DNA from: UBA8079 sp965205535
GTDB lineage: Bacteria; Pseudomonadota; Alphaproteobacteria; UBA6615
DNA: 64,000 nucleotides
Direction: 5' to 3'
Assembly (NCBI GenBank): GCA_965205535.1
Contig: CBDBHH010000005.1
Location: forward strand, 2,232,001-2,296,000
Each line of letters begins with the position of its first letter. Position 1 is the stretch's first letter. Of the stretch, positions 57,428-64,000 are shown one piece after another. The notes beneath the pieces were generated by a model. It was given only the letters and a program-made list of their open reading frames with translations. It made no database searches and was not told where the DNA came from. Both the position numbers and the translations under genes were made by a program.

Positions 57428-58039
57428 ATGAAAATTCATCACGCGCCCAATTCCCGGTCCGTCCGTATTATCTGGCTCTTTGAGGAGTTGGGACTGCCTT
57501 ACGAACTGGAGATATACAAACTGGGAGACCGGGAGATGCGCGGGCCCGATCACCTGAAACGGCACCCGCTGGGACGTGTCCCCGTGCTGGAAGACGAAAA
57601 TGAGACAATTTTCGAATCCGGTGCGATCGTTCAGTACGTTTTGGCAAAGTATGGCGATGGCGCGCTCGTGCCGAGCCCGGACGACCCTGAATTCGGAACT
57701 TATCTTCAATGGTTGCACTACGCCGAAGGCATGCTGATGCCGCCGATCAACACGATCGTCGTCGAAACGCTATTTCTTTCCGAAGAGCGGCGAAATCAGG
57801 TGAACGTCGACCGGGCGACGAAGCTGCTGGGACGGATGGTGGAAGCCGCAGACGCGCATCTTGCCAACCGGGAGTATCTCGCGGGGGAATTCTCGGGTGC
57901 GGACATCATGACCGGGCATGCCTGCATCGCAGCGTCGCGTTTCGGTGCGGATGTCTCGGATCTCCCCAACGTCGCAGCCTATATCGATCGTCTGAAGGCC
58001 CGTCCGGCACTCCAGGTCGCATTTGCCGCCGGCACCTGA
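57428..58039 (+). CDS. Glutathione S-transferase family protein
   Basis: A 203-residue GST with an N-terminal thioredoxin-like domain (MKIHHAPNSRSVRIIWLFEE; SRSVR includes the likely catalytic serine) and the glutathione-binding GRVPVLEDENETIFESGAI. The C-terminal domain is helical, with REYLAGEFSGADIMTGH. ATG at 57428 was chosen as giving the normal N-terminus. It diverges from the hydroxyacid dehydrogenase and is followed 33 bp later by the GMC oxidoreductase. Confidence 0.92.
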   Translation: MKIHHAPNSRSVRIIWLFEELGLPYELEIYKLGDREMRGPDHLKRHPLGRVPVLEDENETIFESGAIVQYVLAKYGDGALVPSPDDPEFGTYLQWLHYAEGMLMPPINTIVVETLFLSEERRNQVNVDRATKLLGRMVEAADAHLANREYLAGEFSGADIMTGHACIAASRFGADVSDLPNVAAYIDRLKARPALQVAFAAGT

Positions 58040-58072
58040 GCCGCCGGGTGCCCATGGCCCGAATGCGGCGCC

Positions 58073-59758
58073 ATGACTGAGACTTACGACTACATCATCG
58101 TCGGCGGTGGTTCCGCGGGATGTGTGCTGGCCAATCGGCTGTCGGCACGGGCGTCAAACAAGGTGCTGCTGCTCGAAGCTGGCCGGGATACCGCACCCGG
58201 CGCCGAACCTGCCGATGTGCTCGATACCTATCCGACGTCCTACTACAACCCGGTCTACGCGTGGCGGGGAATTGTTGGACGTGAAAGGAGCGAGCCGCGG
58301 TCGCCGAAAGTTCCATTTCGGCAGGGAAAAATTCTAGGAGGTGGATCGTCACTGATGGGGATGGTGGCCCTGCGCGGGACACCGGATGACTACGACGAAT
58401 GGCAGGCGCTGGGTGCCGATGGCTGGGCCTGGAAAGACGTGCTGCCGTACTTCCGCAAGCTCGAAAGCGATGTCGATTTTCAAGGCGATCTCCACGGGGC
58501 AGATGGGCCTGTGCCGATCCGGCGCTTAGCCGAGGCGAATTGGCCGCCGCTCATGAAGGCAATGTTCGCGCATAGCCGCGACATGCAGATCACCCGTATC
58601 GACGACTTCAATGGCGATTTTCGGGAAGGCTTCGGGCCTTTGCCCACCAGTAAGTTCGAAGACAAACGTGCCTCGACCGCAATCTGTTACCTCGATGCGA
58701 CCACCCGCGCGCGGCCGAATTTGACACTTGTCACAGACGCGATGGTCCGCAGGGTGATGGTCGATGGGACCAGGGTAACAGGCGTGGTTGCGCAATATGA
58801 TGGCGGACTACGCGAGCTGACGGCGCGCGAGGTCATTATTTCGGCCGGGGCTTTGCTGTCGCCGATGATGCTGTTACGCGCGGGTATCGGATCGGCGGAC
58901 GAGCTGGTTGCCAGCGGTGTCTCCGTGATTGCCGATCGTCCGGGTGTGGGCCGCAACCTGCAGAACCACCAGGCCCTGATGCTGGCCGTGCATTTGAGCA
59001 AAGACGCGGTCCCGCCCGTGGATCAACGCACGCATACGATTGCCGGTTGGCGCTATTCATCGGGTGTTGCAGATTGTCCGCCGCGGGATGCGTACACTGC
59101 TTTTGTCGGCCGGACCGGCTGGCATGCCCTCGGCCGAAGAATTAGTGCGCTCACCCCAATTGTGCTGAAGCCATTCTCGCGCGGGCGGGTGAAACTGGAT
59201 CCTCAAAACCCCGTCGGGGCTGCAGATATCGATTTCGCGTTCGATTCCGACGCGCGGGACCGAGTAAGGCTCGCCGTGGCGGTTCGTCGCGCGGCAGAGA
59301 TGCTGCTTTCCTCGTCGGTACGCGGCGCGTGGCGATCGGCGGTGCCGGTCGCAAATACCCGCCGGTTGCGCACGTTCAACGACGTGAACCGGTTTAATGC
59401 CACACGCGCCCGCGCGATTTCGGCGATGCTCGATCTGCTGCCGGCGCTCAGCCGACCTGTGATGGGAACAATGAGCCATCCAGGTCTGGACGTTGCAACA
59501 CTCGTTCAGGATGACGCGGCGATCGACGAATTCGTGCGCAACAGTGTGGCCGGTCAGGCACATCATGCGGGCACGTGCCGGATGGGTCTCGCGAACGACC
59601 CGCTTGCCGTTACCGATTCTCATGGTCGGGTTTATGGCGTCGAGGGTTTGCGCGTGGTCGATGCGTCTCTGATGCCGTGGGTGCCGCGCGGCAACACGAA
59701 CATTCCCACCATCATGATTGCCGAGAAGATTTCTGCCGAAATACTGGACGGCCATTGA
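58073..59758 (+). CDS. GMC-family FAD oxidoreductase
   Basis: A 561-residue flavoprotein of the glucose-methanol-choline family. The FAD motif is IIVGGGSAGCVLANRL, the GMC signature is GKILGGGSSLMGMVALRG, and the active-site histidine and asparagine are in GQAHHAGTCRMG and PRGNTNIPTIMIAE. The substrate (alcohol, choline, or another) cannot be told. It lies between a GST and a cupin/hydrolase pair, all rightward. Confidence 0.92.
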   Translation: MTETYDYIIVGGGSAGCVLANRLSARASNKVLLLEAGRDTAPGAEPADVLDTYPTSYYNPVYAWRGIVGRERSEPRSPKVPFRQGKILGGGSSLMGMVALRGTPDDYDEWQALGADGWAWKDVLPYFRKLESDVDFQGDLHGADGPVPIRRLAEANWPPLMKAMFAHSRDMQITRIDDFNGDFREGFGPLPTSKFEDKRASTAICYLDATTRARPNLTLVTDAMVRRVMVDGTRVTGVVAQYDGGLRELTAREVIISAGALLSPMMLLRAGIGSADELVASGVSVIADRPGVGRNLQNHQALMLAVHLSKDAVPPVDQRTHTIAGWRYSSGVADCPPRDAYTAFVGRTGWHALGRRISALTPIVLKPFSRGRVKLDPQNPVGAADIDFAFDSDARDRVRLAVAVRRAAEMLLSSSVRGAWRSAVPVANTRRLRTFNDVNRFNATRARAISAMLDLLPALSRPVMGTMSHPGLDVATLVQDDAAIDEFVRNSVAGQAHHAGTCRMGLANDPLAVTDSHGRVYGVEGLRVVDASLMPWVPRGNTNIPTIMIAEKISAEILDGH

Positions 59759-59827
59759 ATACAGCCCGCTTGTCGCCGGGCGGTGGCTGGTGCCAGACTG
59801 TGCGGATACATGCTGGAGGAGGGACGA

Positions 59828-60376
59828 ATGAGCGAAAAGCAGGACGGTATCGTTGTCATGTCTCTGGAAGAGATGCGCTCGCGCATTGCAATGTTCGCGG
59901 AGCAGACAGGTAACGACCAACTGATGATCACCCAGGGAATTCCGGGGTTCCAGAGAGATATTTACTCGATCATCGGGCGCGGCGTGTCGGAAGATGCCGG
60001 CACCCAGCCGGGAATCGTGGATTCGACCGGTTTCAATGTCGCCTATGTCGGTGCGGAGCCGGATAACGGCTCGGCAATGCATTCCCATGACGAGGAAGTC
60101 GAGGTGTTCATTCCGGTTTCGGGGCAGTGGGCGATCTACTGGAACGAAGGCGAGGCGGCCGAGGAGGTCGTGCTGGGCCCGATGGACTGTATTTCCGTGC
60201 CCGCCGGCGTGATGCGCAGCTTCAAGAATGTCGGGGATAGCTATGGTTATTTGCTGGTGATTATCGGCGGGACCGAGAACACCACCGTCAGTCGCCCGCA
60301 GGATGTCATAGATAAGGCCGCCGCCGTCGGGCTGAAACTCGATGCGGACGGCAAAATGGTAGACGCTGCCGAGTAG
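59828..60376 (+). CDS. Cupin-domain protein
   Basis: A 182-residue protein with one cupin barrel (residues ~75-155). The metal site is MHSHDEEVEVFIPVSG, and the second motif PMDCISVPAGVMRSFKN has an arginine in place of the usual histidine, so metal binding may be incomplete. The N-terminal ~65 residues are unrelated. GGAGGAGGG precedes the ATG. It is followed by an alpha/beta hydrolase after 21 bp. Confidence 0.85.
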   Translation: MSEKQDGIVVMSLEEMRSRIAMFAEQTGNDQLMITQGIPGFQRDIYSIIGRGVSEDAGTQPGIVDSTGFNVAYVGAEPDNGSAMHSHDEEVEVFIPVSGQWAIYWNEGEAAEEVVLGPMDCISVPAGVMRSFKNVGDSYGYLLVIIGGTENTTVSRPQDVIDKAAAVGLKLDADGKMVDAAE

Positions 60377-60397
60377 CGGGCACGAAGGACAAAAACG

Positions 60398-61252
60398 ATG
60401 GCAACGATCAACATTCGTGGCGTCAATCTCCGCTATGAGATTGTCGGGGACGACGGACCGGTTGTAACCCTGATCACCGGTGGACGACGCGGTTACGACG
60501 AATTTCTGCCGATGGCCCGAAAATTGTCGGCCGAGGGATATCGCGTTTTGCTGCACGACCGGCGAAACACCGGGGCCTCGGACATCGTGATGAGTGCGGA
60601 CGAAGTGGAGGAGGCCGTCTGGGCTGATGACCTTCATGCGTTGCTGAACGAACTGGGTGAGGTCCCGGCGTTTATCGGCGGGTCTTCATCCGGTGCGCGT
60701 ACGGCCTTGTTCTTCGCCTTGCGCCACTCCGAGGCTGTACGGGGATTGCTCTTGCTGCGCGTCACCGGAGGTGCGTTTGCTGCCGGGCGCCTGCCGGAGG
60801 CCTATTACGATCAGTTCATTCGCGCAGCGCAGGACGGCGGCATGGAAGCCGTGTGCGCGACACCTGAATATGGCGAACGGATTGCCGCAAACGCCGACAA
60901 CCACAAGCGACTTATGGAGATGTCGGCTGACACGTTCATCGCCATCCAGACCAAGCTCCGGGATCTGTTTATGGCGGGCTCGGAACTGCCGGTGTTCGGC
61001 GTGAGCGAGGCCGAACTGGGTTCTCTTACGATGCCTTCGGTCATCGTCCCGGGAAATGACCGGGTGCATGATTCGCGCGTCGGCCAGAAAGTCCACGCCC
61101 TGATTCCGGGCAGCGAGTTGCACATGTTGCCGATCGAGGATTCGGACGAGCCGGTGATCCCGTTCACCGAGTGGCGTGATCTGGAACCAGAGATTGTCGG
61201 CGTGTTCGCCGACTTCATGCGCCGGCATGGCGGATCGGGCGTCAGCGCCTGA
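60398..61252 (+). CDS. Alpha/beta hydrolase
   Basis: A 284-residue alpha/beta hydrolase. The oxyanion region TLITGGRRGYDEF, HDRRNTGASD, the nucleophile elbow GGSSSGARTA and a late VPGNDRVHDSRVG aspartate are visible; a catalytic histidine in the usual C-terminal place is not obvious (LPIEDSDEPVIPF), which is odd. It is the last gene of the GST-GMC-cupin-hydrolase run. Confidence 0.84.
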   Translation: MATINIRGVNLRYEIVGDDGPVVTLITGGRRGYDEFLPMARKLSAEGYRVLLHDRRNTGASDIVMSADEVEEAVWADDLHALLNELGEVPAFIGGSSSGARTALFFALRHSEAVRGLLLLRVTGGAFAAGRLPEAYYDQFIRAAQDGGMEAVCATPEYGERIAANADNHKRLMEMSADTFIAIQTKLRDLFMAGSELPVFGVSEAELGSLTMPSVIVPGNDRVHDSRVGQKVHALIPGSELHMLPIEDSDEPVIPFTEWRDLEPEIVGVFADFMRRHGGSGVSA

Positions 61253-61302
61253 TCGAGCGCGCCGGGGAGGTCAGGCCTTGGCAGCTGTCGTGTCGGCCTG
61301 CT

Positions 61303-63993
61303 CTAGCGGACCGTCGGTTTTTTCGGCTTCTTGAAACGCGTGGCATTGAGTGCCATCGCCAGATGCTCGCCGAATATCTGCTTGCGGAACGGTTTGCGCA
61401 GATAAATCGCGTGCTGGCAATGCGCGAGCAATTTCTTGCAATGTTCCTCGGGGTAGCCCGACATCATGAGAATGCCGATCGCCGGGTTATGCTGGAGTGC
61501 AAACTCCACGACATTCGGTCCTGTCAGGGCACCGGGCAACACGACATCCGATACGATCCCGTCAAAATCGAAATTGTGATCGTGCAGGATCTGGATCGCA
61601 CCGTCTCCCGTCTCGGCCCGCACAACGCCGTAGCCAAGCTGGGTGAGGAAGTTCTCACAGATATCACCGACGACGGTTTCGTCCTCAATGAGCAGGATCG
61701 ACTTACCGGCGCCGTACACCGGGATATCCGATGATACCGGTGGTGCCGGACGGTCGACGATCAGCTCTGTCGCTTGCGGGAGGTAGATATTCGCCGAGGT
61801 TCCGGTACCGGGTTCGCTGATGATTTCGATGTCGCCGTCCGACTGGCGCACAAAGCCATGGACCATGCTCAGGCCGAGCCCGCTGCCCTCGTTCAAGCGC
61901 TTGGTCGTAAAGAACGGCTCGAAAACACGCGTCAAATCCTCAGGTTCGATGCCGCTGCCATTGTCGGTAACAGACAGGCGCACATAACGCCCGTCCGGCA
62001 GTTCCAGGGCATGCGCCGACCGCGGGCCACCAATCTCGACGCAATCGGTCTGAACGGTGATTTTGCCGCCATCCGGCATGGCGTCGCGCGCGTTGATCAC
62101 CAGGTTGAGAAGCGCGTTCTCGAGCTGGTTCTGATCGATTTTGATGATGTTGGAAGCGCTTTTGTTCTCATATGCGATCTCAACAATTTCGCCGACACTG
62201 CTGTCGAGCAACGGATGCATGTCCGCGAGCAACATATCGAGGTCGGTCGCCTGGGGCCGTAGCTCCTGATTGCGCGTGAAGGCGAGCAAACGCGATGTCA
62301 GCTCTGCGCCTTTCTCTGCCGCGTCGATGGCGTTTCGCGCGAGAGGACGCATCGCGCTGTCGGTGTCGAGCTGTTCCTCGACCAGTTCCAGATGTCCGAG
62401 GATAATGGCCAGCAAATTGTTGAAATCATGGGCAATACCGCCGGTGAGCTTGCCCATGGCCTGCATCTTCTGACTTTGCATCAGCTGTTGCTCGGCCGTT
62501 TTCTCCTGAGTCACGTCGATCGCGCCACCATCCCAAACGATGCTTTCTCCCTGGCGACGAACCGTGCCGAACAGGCGTGCCCAGGCAATCTGGCCGTTGG
62601 GCATCTTGACCCGGACGTCCAGATAGCGGGCTTCCGAGGTTTCCAGTTCGCCGTCGACGAGGCGTTGCCAGAGTTCACGGTCTTCGGGAAGTATCGTGTC
62701 GATAAATTTCGTGGGGTCAGCCGTGACCACGTGGCGCTCAAGGCCAAATACGCGTGCAGTGCCGACATTGAAGATCGGATAGGTGACACCACCGGGTCCG
62801 GCGACCCGACGGAATATGATTCCGGGCAGGTGCTCGACAATTCGCCCGAGCAGCTCGCGCCTTTCCTCTTCGGCATGCAGCTTTTGTGCGGCATGGCTTG
62901 CCTGGATTTCGTCAGCCATGACATTGAAATTTTGTCCAAGGGCACGGAGCTCGACGGGAACGATCAGGGAATCGGTCGGCGCGCGCCAATCGAGATGCCC
63001 GTCGGCGATCTGTGAGGTACCTCCGATGACAGCATTAACCGGGCGCAACAGGAGACCCGCCAGAAACCATCCGAGAATGGCCGCCGTCACCACGCCCAGC
63101 GCGATGATGGCGTAGGCAGCGTTGATGATGCGATCGGCCCGGGCCTGTAGTTCGGAGAAGGGCTGGGGAACCATGACGCCCCAGCCGGAATCCGGCAGGG
63201 ACGTGTAGCCGGCGATCATGTCGACCTTGGCGGCCGGTGAATAAAACTGCACGACGCCGGTTTCGCCGCGCAACATGCGCGCGACCGGGTCGACGCCGGA
63301 AATATTCTTGAGGGTATTCACCCATTCTGATTTCGGGTGCGCCAGGACATGGCCCGTTCTGTCGACAATTGCCGCATGTCCGCCCTCGCCAAACGCGATG
63401 GATTGCTGGAGCTTGCGGATGAAATCGGTGGACAGAACGCCAATCGCGACGTCGCCGCTCGGCAATTCCCGCGTCAGGAAGATTGTCGGACGCCCGCGGC
63501 TATCCAGTTGAACGGGGTAGAAACGCAGTGTGTCCGTCGGCGCGTCGGCGACCAGATCGGCGCGAATGTCGGGTGCGATCTCGACACGTTCCTTGCCGGC
63601 AACGCCCCAGACATATTCCGGCAAGCCGTCCGGCGCATAGATCTCGAGCGAACGGAATTTTAGGCGAAGTGCCAGCTGTTGCAGGTAGTGGGACGTTTGA
63701 TTGAAACGTAGAGCCTGAGCAAACAGATCGAAGCCGGTTTCTACATCATCCACATAGCGTTCAAGGGATTGCCTGGAGTTGGTGGCCAGCAGCAAATGCT
63801 TTTCTTCAACGGCCTCGACTTCGTGTTCGAGGACGGCCCGCTCAACCCAACTGCTGAGAAACATCGAGGGGACGATGGCGATCATCGTAAAGGCGATCGC
63901 AAGGACGACGCGCATCGTCACAAAACGGGATGCGAATTTTACCGCCCGTCCGTACGTGGCCGGTTCTGCCGGATTGCGAGGCGGGTTCGTCAC
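61303..63993 (-). CDS. Hybrid sensor histidine kinase (Cache-HAMP-PAS-HK-REC)
   Basis: An 896-residue membrane sensor. Order: TM1 (VVLAIAFTMIAIVPSMFL, ~28-46), an extracytoplasmic dCache-like domain (~50-285; LPSGDVAIGVLSTDFI, GHVLAHPKSEWV), TM2 (~290-315), HAMP, a PAS domain (~385-510), HisKA with histidine in GGIAHDFNNLLAI near residue 521, HATPase_c (NALLNLVINARDAMPDGG, GSGLGLSMVHGFV) and a C-terminal receiver with aspartate in GIVSDVVLPG near residue 816 and KPFRK. It has no response regulator gene beside it in the window. The ATG lies eight bases from the window edge. Confidence 0.93.
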   Translation of the reverse strand: MTNPPRNPAEPATYGRAVKFASRFVTMRVVLAIAFTMIAIVPSMFLSSWVERAVLEHEVEAVEEKHLLLATNSRQSLERYVDDVETGFDLFAQALRFNQTSHYLQQLALRLKFRSLEIYAPDGLPEYVWGVAGKERVEIAPDIRADLVADAPTDTLRFYPVQLDSRGRPTIFLTRELPSGDVAIGVLSTDFIRKLQQSIAFGEGGHAAIVDRTGHVLAHPKSEWVNTLKNISGVDPVARMLRGETGVVQFYSPAAKVDMIAGYTSLPDSGWGVMVPQPFSELQARADRIINAAYAIIALGVVTAAILGWFLAGLLLRPVNAVIGGTSQIADGHLDWRAPTDSLIVPVELRALGQNFNVMADEIQASHAAQKLHAEEERRELLGRIVEHLPGIIFRRVAGPGGVTYPIFNVGTARVFGLERHVVTADPTKFIDTILPEDRELWQRLVDGELETSEARYLDVRVKMPNGQIAWARLFGTVRRQGESIVWDGGAIDVTQEKTAEQQLMQSQKMQAMGKLTGGIAHDFNNLLAIILGHLELVEEQLDTDSAMRPLARNAIDAAEKGAELTSRLLAFTRNQELRPQATDLDMLLADMHPLLDSSVGEIVEIAYENKSASNIIKIDQNQLENALLNLVINARDAMPDGGKITVQTDCVEIGGPRSAHALELPDGRYVRLSVTDNGSGIEPEDLTRVFEPFFTTKRLNEGSGLGLSMVHGFVRQSDGDIEIISEPGTGTSANIYLPQATELIVDRPAPPVSSDIPVYGAGKSILLIEDETVVGDICENFLTQLGYGVVRAETGDGAIQILHDHNFDFDGIVSDVVLPGALTGPNVVEFALQHNPAIGILMMSGYPEEHCKKLLAHCQHAIYLRKPFRKQIFGEHLAMALNATRFKKPKKPTVR

Positions 63994-64000
63994 ATTTTTC

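Noticed and set aside
59057..60637. 526-codon open frame on the minus strand across the GMC and cupin genes
   Set aside because: It is antisense to two well-supported genes, is unusually rich in His and Arg, matches no family, and is an effect of high GC.

Overview
The window is a stretch of high-GC alphaproteobacterial chromosome. It looks Rhodospirillales-like, although I judge this only from gene content and rRNA-operon layout. The supporting signs are an RF2 gene with the classical +1 frameshift, an rrn operon ordered 16S-tRNA-Ile-tRNA-Ala-23S-5S-tRNA-fMet, an IscR-led SUF operon, a NUDIX/winged-helix protein of the alphaproteobacterial NAD-regulator (NadQ) type, and many 4-base ATGA or GTGA overlaps between cotranscribed genes.

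Layout. (1) 0-12.9 kb is housekeeping: prfB; a leftward chain glnE-bcp-DUF455-EamA transporter (the last gene carries an in-frame TGA); a large AsmA/YhdP-like envelope protein; tyrS; anmK; and a small alpha/beta hydrolase. (2) 12.9-23.8 kb is one long rightward operon for cysteine and Fe-S cluster assembly: cysE, iscR, two IscS/NifS-type cysteine desulfurases, sufB, sufC, sufD, sufS, sufU, sufT, an A-type carrier, a 2Fe-2S ferredoxin and tenA. A promoter overlapped by a good match to the type 1 IscR box lies upstream of cysE. (3) 23.8-28 kb holds a secreted protein, mnmA, a hydrolase, a RidA protein, an EamA transporter and tRNA-Met(CAT).

(4) 28.0-33.5 kb is an AT-richer accessory island directly behind the tRNA-Met gene. 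It holds two type II toxin-antitoxin modules back to back, small membrane and secreted proteins, an intact IS3-family element that has split a small membrane-protein gene (the gene can be rebuilt by removing the IS and one 3-bp target duplication), and an orphan phage terminase small subunit. No integrase is left. (5) 33.6-41 kb is a catabolic region: a frameshifted second RidA, a bicupin, a UxaA-family dehydratase, an SDR, a zinc-free MDR oxidoreductase, the NadQ-like regulator, a haloalkane dehalogenase and a SixA-like phosphatase.

(6) 41.1-46.9 kb is a complete rRNA operon with two tandem promoters, boxA-like elements in leader and spacer, and a strong terminator after tRNA-fMet. (7) 47.1-57.3 kb concerns glutamate and organic acids: gltB-gltD, an APC permease, glutamate decarboxylase and an FMN-dependent alpha-hydroxyacid dehydrogenase. 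(8) 57.4-64 kb holds a GST, a GMC flavoprotein oxidoreductase, a cupin and an alpha/beta hydrolase in one direction, then a leftward hybrid sensor histidine kinase at the window edge.

The most interesting items are the IscR-box-driven cysE-SUF operon with three cysteine desulfurases and a SufU-type scaffold, the reconstructible IS insertion, the double toxin-antitoxin island beside tRNA-Met, and two genes (EamA, RidA2) broken by single events that should be checked against reads.
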